From: Shewanella oncorhynchi
GTDB lineage: Bacteria; Pseudomonadota; Gammaproteobacteria; Enterobacterales; Shewanellaceae
Assembly (NCBI RefSeq): GCF_012584455.1
Contig: NZ_JABAEB010000019.1
Coordinates: 1 to 63,717 of the forward strand
Reading direction: 5' to 3'
Length of the DNA: 63,717 bases
Shown one piece after another: positions 35,648 to 44,547 of this stretch. The position numbers and the translations under genes are program-made. The notes under the pieces were generated by a model. The model was given only the letters and a program-made list of their open reading frames with translations, was not told the origin of the DNA and did not search any database. Position 1 is the first letter of the stretch, and every line of letters starts with the position of its first letter.

Positions 35648-36972
35648 TCTCGATCCGCACTAAGCTCAGTTTATGGTTAACTGGCTTACTCGTGTTAGGT
35701 ACTGTGATTGGACTGATACTGTTTGAGTCCATGCTACGTCAGGCCTTCCACGACTCTATTATCAATCGCTTAGAAGAAGATCTCGAACATATCATGCTGG
35801 CAACCCATATCCACGATGGGGAGATCAGCATAGATCAAAGCCAGCTTTCCAGTTTCTACAAGCCCGCCTATTCAGGCCGTTATTTTCAGCTTAACCTGCC
35901 AAATGAAGTGATTCGCTCACGCTCCCTGTGGGATATGCAGTTAGATATCGAGCCACTGGCACCGAATCAAACCCGCGTCTGGCAAGCTAAAGGGCCAAAA
36001 AATAACGATATGCAGTTGTTATCACTGGGATTAAATTCCAGCAGTGCCAATGTCAGCGCCACCTTAACCGTTGCGCAAGATTTGAGTATCGGTAGACGTG
36101 TGTTTAGCGAGGTTTATGGCACTAAGCTTGGTGTCAATCTGGCGATGTTAGTTGCTATGATCGCGGGGATATTCTTGATCCTACGTCAATCCTTTAAGCC
36201 AGTTAAGCACATACAGCACGCACTTTCTCGGCTAAGACAAGGGGAAATTAACGCGCTGGAGCTCAATAATATTCCCCCCGAAGTACAACCATTAGCAAAA
36301 ACCTATAATGAACTACTTGAGTATACTGCCAAGCAAATTGAACGTAGCCGCAATAACTTAGGTAATTTGAGCCATGGGCTCAAAACGCCACTTGCCGTGA
36401 TGCAGCAACAGGTTGAAGCTCTTGGCCTCAAAGATCCTGAAACTGCCATTGCCCTGCAGCAGCAACTTGATTCGATTCACAAGATGGTCGAGCGTAAACT
36501 GGCTGCGGCGAGGATCACTGGCGACATGCTCCCCGCAGCGCAATTGGTGATCCCTAGGGATTTACATAGCCTAGCCAACACGCTAAATAAGGTTCACCGC
36601 AACAAGTCCATTGAATGTGATTTCGAACTCGATCCCAATATTCTCAGACTGCCTATTCACAGGGAAGATGGCATGGAGCTCTTAGGCAACCTGCTAGACA
36701 ACGCCTTTAAATGGGCCCAGAGCCGAGTCAGCATTCAGCTATCGCGTCAACAAGAGCGTCTCTGCCTTTGTATTGATGATGATGGTCCAGGGGTTGCTGA
36801 TGATGAGCTAGATAAGCTCACACAAAGAGGAACAAGGCTTGATGAGTCTGTGATGGGTCACGGTTTAGGATTATCAATAGTGAAAGAAATTGCCGAGCAA
36901 TACGAGATTGAACTGCAGTTTAATCACAGCACTCGCTTAGGTGGATTGAGGATCGAGCTGACCTTTAGCTAG
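35644..36972 (+). CDS. sensor histidine kinase, PhoQ/QseC-like
   Basis: A 442-residue membrane kinase and partner of the regulator just upstream. The first membrane helix is at about 10-30, a periplasmic sensor spans about 31-160, and the second helix is AMLVAMIAGIFLILRQ-like. A HAMP-type linker and a HisKA domain with His in LGNLSHGLKTPLAVM follow. The ATPase domain has LLGNLLDNAFKWA (N box), DDDGPGVADDEL (G1) and GHGLGLSI (G2). All catalytic motifs are intact. It closes the PepSY-RR-HK operon, with a terminator about 55 bases later. Confidence 0.88.
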   Translation: MISIRTKLSLWLTGLLVLGTVIGLILFESMLRQAFHDSIINRLEEDLEHIMLATHIHDGEISIDQSQLSSFYKPAYSGRYFQLNLPNEVIRSRSLWDMQLDIEPLAPNQTRVWQAKGPKNNDMQLLSLGLNSSSANVSATLTVAQDLSIGRRVFSEVYGTKLGVNLAMLVAMIAGIFLILRQSFKPVKHIQHALSRLRQGEINALELNNIPPEVQPLAKTYNELLEYTAKQIERSRNNLGNLSHGLKTPLAVMQQQVEALGLKDPETAIALQQQLDSIHKMVERKLAAARITGDMLPAAQLVIPRDLHSLANTLNKVHRNKSIECDFELDPNILRLPIHREDGMELLGNLLDNAFKWAQSRVSIQLSRQQERLCLCIDDDGPGVADDELDKLTQRGTRLDESVMGHGLGLSIVKEIAEQYEIELQFNHSTRLGGLRIELTFS

Positions 36973-37025
36973 CCCCAGGTTATGCCAATCGTATTAAATA
37001 CCTTGTTTGAAATATCCATAAAAAC

Positions 37026-37051
37026 CGCCATCGAATTGATGGCGTTTTTTT
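37026..37051. terminator. bidirectional terminator after the kinase gene
   Basis: CGCCATC (37026-37032) and GATGGCG (37038-37044) form a perfect 7-bp stem with loop GAATT, followed by seven T on the plus strand. The minus strand also ends in a T-rich tail, fitting the convergent DUF1338 gene. Confidence 0.8.
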
Positions 37052-37074
37052 ATGCAGAAAGCAATTTGAGGACG

Positions 37075-37878
37075 TTAGGCTTTATTCACATTGGTGCTTT
37101 CAAAAATCTTGTCGGCAGACGCCGCCACAAAGCCGGTGTAGAGCTCGCCATTAGCCATAGGATAACGTAGCGCAAACTCATAGAAACAGCTTGGGATTTC
37201 CACTGTCGTGTCAGTAAATTCAACACCAATCTTATCGGCCATAGTCGACGATTGTTCTAATAATACTTCTGGCGAACCTTTGATCTCACCACCTGAACTA
37301 TTGAGCACAAAGCCCGCTTGCTTCAGTGCTTCATTCACTGACTCTAAAGTCTCAAAACCGTCGAGGTGATTGATAGACACAGTGAAATGGTTAGCGCGAT
37401 AACCAAAAGCCGCTACCCAAGCTGCATATTCACTCTCAGTTAATAAGTCCTGATAGGTTTTAGCATCTAAAGACCAATGACGGCCTGAGTAAATAAAGTT
37501 GTCAACGGTAGTCGCTGCAGCGTCCACTTGAGCAATTAAGCCTTGAATAGTTTTTTGCAGCGCAGGGCTAAACTCTTCAACCAACAGCTCAGAGATAAAC
37601 ACTTTAGGCTGAGTCGAGTCTGGATGTTCAAAATGCTTAGCGATCAGTTTTTTCTGTTCAAACTTATAATCACCGCAAGGTACATAACCTAACGAAGTGA
37701 AATGCTTAGCGAGTACATCCAAATTCACCTTAGCGATATTGAAAGTACGCAGGGCAATATGGTCGTTGATGATCGGCTTACCATGACCCAACAACGCGTG
37801 CACTTTTGCCGCAGAAGGGGTCATTTGAATATAGTCTTGCCACAGGGCGGCAAATAACGCGTTGATGTCGGTATGCAT
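37075..37878 (-). CDS. DUF1338 family protein, 2-oxoadipate dioxygenase/decarboxylase-like
   Basis: A 267-residue protein of the DUF1338 family, whose characterised member HglS is an iron-dependent dioxygenase that turns 2-oxoadipate into 2-hydroxyglutarate. The three expected metal ligands can be placed: His in INDHIALRTF (about 39), His in ANHFTVSINH (about 161) and Glu in PSCFYEFALRYP (about 235). It is shorter than HglS. It follows astA-astD on the same strand after a 209-base gap, which suggests a role beside arginine breakdown. Substrate and reaction are inferred from the family only. Confidence 0.78.
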   Translation of the reverse strand: MHTDINALFAALWQDYIQMTPSAAKVHALLGHGKPIINDHIALRTFNIAKVNLDVLAKHFTSLGYVPCGDYKFEQKKLIAKHFEHPDSTQPKVFISELLVEEFSPALQKTIQGLIAQVDAAATTVDNFIYSGRHWSLDAKTYQDLLTESEYAAWVAAFGYRANHFTVSINHLDGFETLESVNEALKQAGFVLNSSGGEIKGSPEVLLEQSSTMADKIGVEFTDTTVEIPSCFYEFALRYPMANGELYTGFVAASADKIFESTNVNKA

Positions 37879-38016
37879 AAAAACTCCTTTTATTGTGCTG
37901 CGGTTATTGCTGTTATTTTGCCGCGAACACTAAATGTAACGACCTAAATGCCACTGTTGTAGCGTCACACATACCCACAGTAGAAACTCAAGTAACGTTA
38001 CTGCTTGTTATTAAAA

Positions 38017-38038
38017 AGGAAGAAAATTAGTCCTTCCT
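38017..38038 (-). terminator. weak candidate terminator after astD
   Basis: On the minus strand AGGAAG pairs with CTTCCT across about 10 bases and is followed by TTTTTAATAA. The stem is short, so read-through into the DUF1338 gene is possible. Confidence 0.4.
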
Positions 38039-38087
38039 CCTCTTTCCCACATATTCTTTACCGCATAAAAGTCAAATATCTACCCGC

Positions 38088-39548
38088 TTACAAGCTCAAA
38101 CCTGGGCTTAATGTCGCGGGTAAACTCACGGCATCAGCCTCGACCGAAGCGACCGGATAAGCACAGTAATCGGCGGCATAGAAAGCACTCGCTCTGTGGT
38201 TACCCGAAGCCCCAACACCACCAAAAGGTGCCGCGCCCGATGCGCCAGTGATTTGTTTGTTCCAGTTAACAATGCCAGCACGAATACGCGCGAGGAAATA
38301 GTCATAATCTTCACGGCTATCGGCAAGTAATCCCGCAGACAAGCCATAACGCGTTTGGTTAGCCAATTTGATCGCTTGATCGAAATCACTGTAACGCACC
38401 AGCTGCAGCAGAGGTCCGAAGTATTCTTCATCCGGCAATGCATCGATCGCTGTCACATCGATAAGGCCAGGAGACACTAAGCCTGTACCCGCTTCTAGAT
38501 GGGTCAACTCGACCAAAGACACGCCGCCTAAGCTCAGCAGATTCGCCTGCGCCGCAACCATACCCTTAGCGGCAGTTTCAGAAATCATTGAGCCCATAAA
38601 AGGTTGTGGCTGCGCATTCCAAGGACCGACTTTAATCTGTTTAACCGCATCGACTAACATGGCAATCAGGGCATCGCCCTGCTCGCCTTGCTCGACATAT
38701 AAACGGCGCGCACAAGTACAACGTTGACCCGATGAGATATAAGCCGACTGCAAAATATCGTGCACGGCAGCTTTGATATCCTGCACACCTTTGATGATCA
38801 GTGGGTTATTCCCACCCATCTCAAGTGCTAAAATTTTGCCCGGATGACCGGCATATTGTTGATGTAAAAAATGACCCGTGCGTGAGCTACCGGTAAAGAA
38901 CAGACCATCGAGCTGCGGGTGAGAAGCCAGTGCCTTACCCGTATCAACCTCACCTTGGACTAAGTTAAGCACGCCAGCAGGCAGACCCGCTTTATCCCAT
39001 AGGCTGACCATCAACTCGGCGACTTTAGGCGTGAGCTCTGAAGGTTTGAAAATCACAGTATTCCCCGCCAGCAGCGCAGGGACTATGTGTCCGTTTGGCA
39101 AATGACCAGGGAAGTTGTAAGGACCGAACACCGCCACAACACCGTGGGGCTTATGTCGGATAACCGCACGCCCTGCTGGCGTATCGTTGGCTTCTGTGCC
39201 CGTACGTTTATTGTAAGCCGCAGCCGATAAAACAATTTTGCCTATCATGGCGCCGACTTCGGTCGCGGTTTCCCACTGAGGTTTACCAGTTTCTTGGGCA
39301 ATCGTTTCTGCCAGTTCCGCTTTATTGGCTTCAAGTTGGCTGCGATACGCTTCAACTATGGCTAAACGTGCATCGAAACCTAACATAAACCAATCAAACT
39401 GTGCAGCGCGCGCGGCATCAACGGCGGCATTAACTTGTTCTGCAGTGGCCGTTTTACCGGTCCAAATAGATTGTGCATTGGCAGGGTTAATTGAGGTCAC
39501 GTCATGACCTTTGCCAGCATGCCACTGGCCTTGAATATAATGTGTCAT
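38088..39548 (-). CDS. astD: N-succinylglutamate 5-semialdehyde dehydrogenase AstD
   Basis: A 486-residue NAD-dependent aldehyde dehydrogenase, the fourth step of the arginine succinyltransferase pathway (succinylglutamate semialdehyde to succinylglutamate). Catalytic Glu lies in LEMGGNNPLI and the nucleophilic Cys in SSGQRCTCARRL. The NAD-binding FTGSSRTG and the N-terminal MTHYIQGQWHAG match AstD. It follows astA by 9 bases, so the two form an operon. astB and astE are not in this window. Confidence 0.93.
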   Translation of the reverse strand: MTHYIQGQWHAGKGHDVTSINPANAQSIWTGKTATAEQVNAAVDAARAAQFDWFMLGFDARLAIVEAYRSQLEANKAELAETIAQETGKPQWETATEVGAMIGKIVLSAAAYNKRTGTEANDTPAGRAVIRHKPHGVVAVFGPYNFPGHLPNGHIVPALLAGNTVIFKPSELTPKVAELMVSLWDKAGLPAGVLNLVQGEVDTGKALASHPQLDGLFFTGSSRTGHFLHQQYAGHPGKILALEMGGNNPLIIKGVQDIKAAVHDILQSAYISSGQRCTCARRLYVEQGEQGDALIAMLVDAVKQIKVGPWNAQPQPFMGSMISETAAKGMVAAQANLLSLGGVSLVELTHLEAGTGLVSPGLIDVTAIDALPDEEYFGPLLQLVRYSDFDQAIKLANQTRYGLSAGLLADSREDYDYFLARIRAGIVNWNKQITGASGAAPFGGVGASGNHRASAFYAADYCAYPVASVEADAVSLPATLSPGLSL

Positions 39549-39557
39549 TGGTTATTC

Positions 39558-40577
39558 CTACATTGCCAAAATACGGATTTGATCGCCTTTTGCGAGTAGC
39601 AAACCCGCTGCCAGCTCAGGGCTAATGATGATATGTTCGGATTTGTCGTCCACGGCCAGTGCAGCAGACGTCGCTCGGTAATTGGCTAATTGGGTATTTG
39701 AGATAATAAATTGAGTGTCGGCTTCGACCATGTCACCAATATCGACGGTCAATAAACGACTTTCACGCACGCCGCGAATGTCCGATAAACGACACTCAAC
39801 CGTTGGACCACCATCAAAAATATCCACATAACCGCGGCATCGAAAGCCTTCGGCCTGCAGCAAACTTAATGCGGGACGGGTATTGGTATGCACTTCGCCA
39901 ATCACTTTCTGCGCTTCTTCCGGCAACAGACAAACGTAGACAGGGTTTCGAGGCATCATTTCGGCCATAAATGCCTTTTTACCCAAACCAGAAAGATAAT
40001 CTGCCTGAATAAAATCAATGCCTAAAAAGTGTTTTTGTAGCCAGCCATAGAAAGGTGAATGACCATCGGCATCGCTCACACCGCGCATTTCGGCAATCAC
40101 AGTTTCGCCAAAACGCTTCGCATGTTGAGCTAAAAACAGAAAGCGACTGCGGGATAACATGCGGCCATTGTTGCCCTTGCGATATGCTTCACGCAAAAAC
40201 AGCGTGCACATCTCAGCAGCACCCGTGTAGTCATGGCAAAGGGTGAGTGTTTCGACCTCGTTACGCACATCAATTTGTTCGGAATGATAGACTTCGGTAC
40301 CAAGTCGATAATGGTAGAACGCATCTTCCATTCCCACCGCCGCTTCGATGGCGCACGTTCCCACCACTTCACGGGTATCGGTATCTTCCAGCACCATCAG
40401 ATAACCTTCATCGAAGGGAGTCTCTACGGCTTTGACGAATGAGGCTTCTGCTCGAGCAATTTTATGTCTGAGCAGATCCGCATTCACAGGTAATGACGTA
40501 AAACCATGACCAGACTCTTCGGCAATTTGATATAAGGCCTCAAAATCACCAGCCTGAATAGGACGTATGATTAACAT
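39558..40577 (-). CDS. astA: arginine N-succinyltransferase AstA
   Basis: A 339-residue enzyme that transfers succinyl from succinyl-CoA to arginine, the first step of the AST pathway. The opening MLIIRPIQAGDFEALYQIAEESGHGFTSLP-type stretch (residues 1-30) and the internal LSRSRFLFLAQHAKRF and GPTVECRLSDIR are diagnostic. AGGAG precedes the ATG at 40577. It is first of the astA-astD pair and is separated from astC by a strong hairpin. Confidence 0.94.
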   Translation of the reverse strand: MLIIRPIQAGDFEALYQIAEESGHGFTSLPVNADLLRHKIARAEASFVKAVETPFDEGYLMVLEDTDTREVVGTCAIEAAVGMEDAFYHYRLGTEVYHSEQIDVRNEVETLTLCHDYTGAAEMCTLFLREAYRKGNNGRMLSRSRFLFLAQHAKRFGETVIAEMRGVSDADGHSPFYGWLQKHFLGIDFIQADYLSGLGKKAFMAEMMPRNPVYVCLLPEEAQKVIGEVHTNTRPALSLLQAEGFRCRGYVDIFDGGPTVECRLSDIRGVRESRLLTVDIGDMVEADTQFIISNTQLANYRATSAALAVDDKSEHIIISPELAAGLLLAKGDQIRILAM

Positions 40578-40667
40578 CTTAGTGTCTCCTCACTTTGGCT
40601 TACCGTGCATCAAGGCACCTCTCTTTAAAAAGACAGGCAGTGATGCAGGTAAGTATTCCCTGACAAA

Positions 40668-40698
40668 AAAGGAGTGCGAATAAATTCAGCACTCCTTT
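40668..40698 (-). terminator. terminator between astC and astA
   Basis: On the minus strand AAAGGAGTGC (40698-40689) pairs perfectly with GCACTCCTTT (40677-40668) around an 11-base loop and runs into TTTTTT. It lies 7 bases after the astC stop and about 90 bases before the astA start, so the two genes are probably at least partly uncoupled. Confidence 0.8.
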
Positions 40699-40704
40699 GG
40701 TCAT

Positions 40705-41922
40705 TTAGGCGGCAGCTATGCTCGCCACAGCACGTTCAAAACGAGCTAGACCTTCAGCAATATCTGCCTCAGGGATCACCAGAGAAGGAGCAAAACGCAC
40801 CACGTTAGCACCCGCCATCAGGCTCATTAAGCCTTCAGCGACAGAGGCCACCAAAAAGTCGCGTGAACGACCTTGGTATTGTTCATTAAGAACGGCCCCT
40901 AAGAGTAAACCTTTACCGCGTACTTCTGAAAAAACATGATATTTTTCATTGATTTTGTTCAAACCATCACGCAATAACTGCTCGCGATGTTTTACGCCAT
41001 CTAACACTTCAGGTGTGTTCACTACATCTAACACTGCATTACCGATAGCGCAGGCTAATGGGTTACCACCATAGGTAGAACCGTGAGTGCCCACTTTTAA
41101 ATGCTCGGCAATCTCAGCCGTTGTCAGCATAGCTGCGATAGGGAAACCACCACCGAGCGCTTTAGCTGTGGTTAAGATATCAGGCACGATTTCAGTACCC
41201 ATGTAAGCGTACAGTTCACCAGTACGGCCCACACCCGTTTGGACTTCATCAAAAATCACTAGTGCATTGTGCTTGTCCGCTAATTCACGCACGGCTTTTA
41301 GGAATGCAGGATCGGCATCGATAATACCGCCCTCGCCTTGCAGCGGCTCAAGCATGATGGCGCAAGTCTTATCCGTTACTGCGGCTTCTAAGGCGGCAAC
41401 ATCGTTAAATGGCAGGTGAGTAATACTCTGCGGCTTAGGACCAAAACCATCGGAATAGGCAGCTTGTCCACCGACACTGACGGTGAAGAATGTACGGCCG
41501 TGGAAAGCTTTATCGAACGCTATGATTTCATCTTTCTCAACGCCATGTTTTTCTAAGGCATAACGACGGGCAAGTTTTAATGCGGCTTCGTTGGCTTCGG
41601 CGCCAGAGTTGGCAAAATACACTTTGTCGGCAAACGTGCTATTAACTAATTTAGTCGCTAATGCCAAGGCTGGCTCATTCGTCATTACGTTTGATAGATG
41701 CCATAATTTTTCACCTTGTGTCTTAAGGGCATTCACAAGGGCTGGATGACAGTGACCTAAGCAATTTACCGCAATACCGCCAGCAAAATCGATAAACTCG
41801 TTGCCCTCTTGGTCCCAAACTCGGCTTCCTTCGCCACGAACAGGGATCACGGCAGCAGGCGCATAATTAGGCACCATCACTGCGTCAAACTGGGCACGGT
41901 CCAACTTCATATCAACGCTCAT
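40705..41922 (-). CDS. astC: succinylornithine / acetylornithine aminotransferase (AstC/ArgD)
   Basis: A 405-residue class III PLP aminotransferase. The cofactor-binding Asp-Glu lies in VIFDEVQTGVGRTG and the Schiff-base Lys in TTAKALGGGFP. SGAEANEAALKLAR and HGSTYGGNPLACA complete the fold signature. In AST it converts succinylornithine to the semialdehyde; the same enzyme often serves as acetylornithine aminotransferase (ArgD). Sequence alone does not separate the roles, but the adjoining astA and astD favour AstC, with a possible double duty. The terminator after it would allow separate control from astAD. Confidence 0.9.
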   Translation of the reverse strand: MSVDMKLDRAQFDAVMVPNYAPAAVIPVRGEGSRVWDQEGNEFIDFAGGIAVNCLGHCHPALVNALKTQGEKLWHLSNVMTNEPALALATKLVNSTFADKVYFANSGAEANEAALKLARRYALEKHGVEKDEIIAFDKAFHGRTFFTVSVGGQAAYSDGFGPKPQSITHLPFNDVAALEAAVTDKTCAIMLEPLQGEGGIIDADPAFLKAVRELADKHNALVIFDEVQTGVGRTGELYAYMGTEIVPDILTTAKALGGGFPIAAMLTTAEIAEHLKVGTHGSTYGGNPLACAIGNAVLDVVNTPEVLDGVKHREQLLRDGLNKINEKYHVFSEVRGKGLLLGAVLNEQYQGRSRDFLVASVAEGLMSLMAGANVVRFAPSLVIPEADIAEGLARFERAVASIAAA

Positions 41923-42230
41923 TCTTCTTCGTCCTTTGTGTTTGTTTAACGGCGCCTTGCACCGTCAGAGTCCCATAGGTATCTTTATCTAGAGTTAGTG
42001 ATACTGGGATTGCTTGTGTCTATTAATAACCATTATTAGCGAAAATGTGATCAAAATACCAGTTTTTCACAAACATCAATCCACGCACTTCCATCCAAAG
42101 TGCATAAAGATTGCAGTTTAAGAACTATACAAGCGGTTAAGCCCATGGCTTGCAGCATAATTAGTCAGAAAAAAAGTTATTTGCCCCTCATTTTGCTAGC
42201 TATTCACTGAATGTGAATAACTACACCATT
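41923..42230. other. upstream region of astC
   Basis: About 300 bases that should contain the astC promoter. Elements seen are TGCATAAAGATTGCA (42101-42115), which loosely resembles an ARG box, an imperfect dyad CTATTAATAACCATTATTAG (about 42019-42038), and the perfect dyad TATTCAC-N5-GTGAATA (42201-42219) near the esterase stop codon. None can be assigned with certainty. Confidence 0.45.
42201..42219. promoter_or_regulatory. perfect inverted repeat upstream of astC
   Basis: TATTCAC (42201-42207) and GTGAATA (42213-42219) are exact complements around TGAAT. It lies 12 bases past the esterase stop codon and about 280 bases before astC. The half-sites share ATTCA/TGAAT with ARG boxes but not their spacing. 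It could be a regulator site or part of a transcript end. Confidence 0.35.
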
Positions 42231-43142
42231 TTAACGAATCAAGTGTGAAAGTACAAAATGGCCAATTTTCGACCTCACTTCAAGGGCTTCGGGTAATAAA
42301 TTGAACAGAGGAAACACATGGGGCATGTTAGGGTAAAAGCAGCCCGTTATCTCACCACCACAGGCTTTTATTTGGGCGACTAAACGTTCAGAATCTTGCA
42401 ATAATAGCTCCCGCGTACCCGCAATCACTAAGATAGGCGGCAGGTCTGCCAAGTTCCTCTGTAAGGGGGACACTTTTGCCGACATAGGATCGGCCCCCGC
42501 AAGATAAGCGCCACGTAAGCGCAGCAATGCCTCTATGGTGAAGAAGGGATCGTCGGCTGCGAGTATCAACTCAGTATCCCCCGTAAGTGCTAAGTCTAAC
42601 GCGGGCGATAGCAAGATACAGGCGGTCGGTAAAGGCAGGGCTAAACGCTTTAATTCCAGCAACAAGCTCAAGGCTAAATTGCCGCCCGCCGAGTCACCCA
42701 TGAGGATCAAATTCTCCGTGCCTTTCAGCTCAATTAACCGTCTATAGGCTTCAAGTACATCATCAAATGGCGCGGGGAAAGGATACTCAGGTGCGAGACG
42801 ATAATCAGGAATATAAGCATCTAATTGACAACGCTGGCAGATATCTGCGACCAGTCTTGCATGGGCATGGGGCGTTTTAAAACAGAAGCCTCCGCCACGG
42901 ATATAAAACAGACTTCCAAGGCGAGAAGGTTCGTTGAGAAGCACATAATGTAACAAGTTTGAGTGTTGTAAGGGGATGGTAGCGCTGACTAACTTATCCG
43001 GCCAAGGGAGCCAACGTCTATCAAGCTCAAGCAACTTTTCACGCACTTGCGCTAAGGGCATTTTGGCCTGTCCACGACTGATGGATGGCCTAGCGACATA
43101 GGATAAAATGGTATTTAGTACAGATGCTTGCCAGCTTGGCAT
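42231..43142 (-). CDS. HSL-type alpha/beta hydrolase (esterase)
   Basis: A 303-residue hydrolase of the hormone-sensitive-lipase group. The nucleophile Ser lies in MGDSAGGN, and the acid and base are probably Asp in ELLLQDSERL and His in NMPHVFPLF. YRLAPEYPFPAPFDD is typical of the family. The oxyanion motif reads RGGG (YIRGGGFCF) where HGGG is usual. The start is ATG 43142 (MPSWQASV), because AGGAAGG lies just upstream. The longer frame to 43169 lacks a ribosome site. The substrate is unknown, probably short acyl esters. It follows the HDOD gene by about 50 bases and may be co-transcribed. Confidence 0.82.
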   Translation of the reverse strand: MPSWQASVLNTILSYVARPSISRGQAKMPLAQVREKLLELDRRWLPWPDKLVSATIPLQHSNLLHYVLLNEPSRLGSLFYIRGGGFCFKTPHAHARLVADICQRCQLDAYIPDYRLAPEYPFPAPFDDVLEAYRRLIELKGTENLILMGDSAGGNLALSLLLELKRLALPLPTACILLSPALDLALTGDTELILAADDPFFTIEALLRLRGAYLAGADPMSAKVSPLQRNLADLPPILVIAGTRELLLQDSERLVAQIKACGGEITGCFYPNMPHVFPLFNLLPEALEVRSKIGHFVLSHLIR

Positions 43143-43196
43143 ATCCCTTCCTCTACTTAAACGCCGCAATCATGGCGCTACGTAGCAGACCGAGGA

Positions 43197-44342
43197 TTAC
43201 AGCAGATCTAACTTCCTATAGTTTTGTGCTTTTAAGCGCAGTACTTCTTGCTCATTTAACTCATAATAATCAAACATTAAGCGCTTTTCTTGGGGATCGA
43301 TTTGACGCATTTCTTCGAGCAATACCACCTTAGCATAACAGTTTGCCCGCGCGACTAATGCCGACTGAGGCGACAATTCTCGATAGCTTAAGGTTTGGTC
43401 TAACTCCTTTAACAACCGAGTTAAGGGACTCGCTTCAAACTTAAGTAACTCTAATAATTGCCAATTAAGTTTAAGACCATGGCTTAGCACTTGTTCAAAT
43501 ACGGCCTTAGCAGGAAACTCAGTGGCAATCACCGCATCATACACTTCCTTATCACGGCTGCTACTGGCTTCTCTTATCCAAGATCCCCATGTTTGGTCGA
43601 ATAAACGGGCACTTAAACTCAATACAACGGATGTGCCTAACTGATTAAGTAAGGCACTACTATAAACCAAGGCTGAGTCAGTATTATGAAGCTGAGCTAA
43701 AGCATTTGCCGCTATACCACTGACTATGCTGTAGCGCCATAATTTACGGGTAGTCCATAACAACTTAGCATTGCCACTAGGAAGCCAATTTCGCAAACAG
43801 AAGTAAGGGATAATAGTGCGAAGGTTTTCGATACCGATGTAATTCATCACTAATTTGATATCAGTGACCCGCACATCTGAGCTCTGAGACCGGCGAGCGC
43901 GAAAAGATGGGCTGTTGACCATGTTGGTTAAGTCGCGGCACAACCAACTTAAGTTACTGATCAGTGGTCTTAATCGCGTTGCATCGAGATTTTTTGCCAG
44001 CAATAATTCCAGCAAGAGGATTTGCGACTCATTGATATCTGACTTAGCCAGAACAGATTCAGGGGACGCGAGTTGATGCTCGATGGCGTTAATGACAGTT
44101 TCATGCAACTGGCTCGATACGGCTTCAAACACTTCTTTAGCTTTAATTTGTTTCAGCAAACGCACCAAAATCGCTTCGCGTTCAACATCTAACTTATTTG
44201 CATCGGCCTCTAATTCAAGGTCGAGTTCATCCAAAAGAGTCGGGCTCGCTTTTTGCTTTCCGAGGATCAATTGTTGATAGAGTCTATGTTCTATCTCTAT
44301 AATTTTGCCGGGTCTTACACCGCCCGCAACCGAAATCGCCAC
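43197..44342 (-). CDS. HDOD domain protein
   Basis: A 381-residue soluble signalling protein. The central and C-terminal part (about 110-330) fits the HDOD domain, an HD-related helical fold without the metal-binding residues: DIKLVMNYIGIENLRTIIP, KLWRYSIVSGIAANALAQ and SALVYSSALLNQLG in order. The N-terminal 100 residues are acidic and helical. HDOD proteins act in regulation and motility by binding other signalling proteins; the partner here is not visible. The esterase gene follows on the same strand. Confidence 0.78.
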   Translation of the reverse strand: MAISVAGGVRPGKIIEIEHRLYQQLILGKQKASPTLLDELDLELEADANKLDVEREAILVRLLKQIKAKEVFEAVSSQLHETVINAIEHQLASPESVLAKSDINESQILLLELLLAKNLDATRLRPLISNLSWLCRDLTNMVNSPSFRARRSQSSDVRVTDIKLVMNYIGIENLRTIIPYFCLRNWLPSGNAKLLWTTRKLWRYSIVSGIAANALAQLHNTDSALVYSSALLNQLGTSVVLSLSARLFDQTWGSWIREASSSRDKEVYDAVIATEFPAKAVFEQVLSHGLKLNWQLLELLKFEASPLTRLLKELDQTLSYRELSPQSALVARANCYAKVVLLEEMRQIDPQEKRLMFDYYELNEQEVLRLKAQNYRKLDLL

Positions 44343-44505
44343 TATAAATCTTTCCTATATCGCTAATGCCCGAGTGACGTCAACACAATCAAACTCTCAA
44401 AATCATTACAATTTCAGCACATACACTTAATCTTAGCAATAATGCAAAGTCGCAGAACGCAAACAAAGAGTTATATCGGATATTTCCTAGTCAGTTACCC
44501 AATAA

Positions 44506-44529
44506 AAAGGCCTCGACTAGGAGACCTTT
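44506..44529 (-). terminator. terminator of the S9 peptidase gene
   Basis: On the minus strand AAAGGTCTC pairs with GAGGCCTTT (one G-U) around a 6-base loop, then TTTTATT follows, about 20 bases after the peptidase stop. Confidence 0.75.
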
Positions 44530-44547
44530 AAAAGAAATCGAACTGAA

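Noticed and set aside
42043..42072. CRP site upstream of astC from AAATGTGATC and TTTTCACA
   Set aside because: The two halves are too far apart for one CRP dimer.
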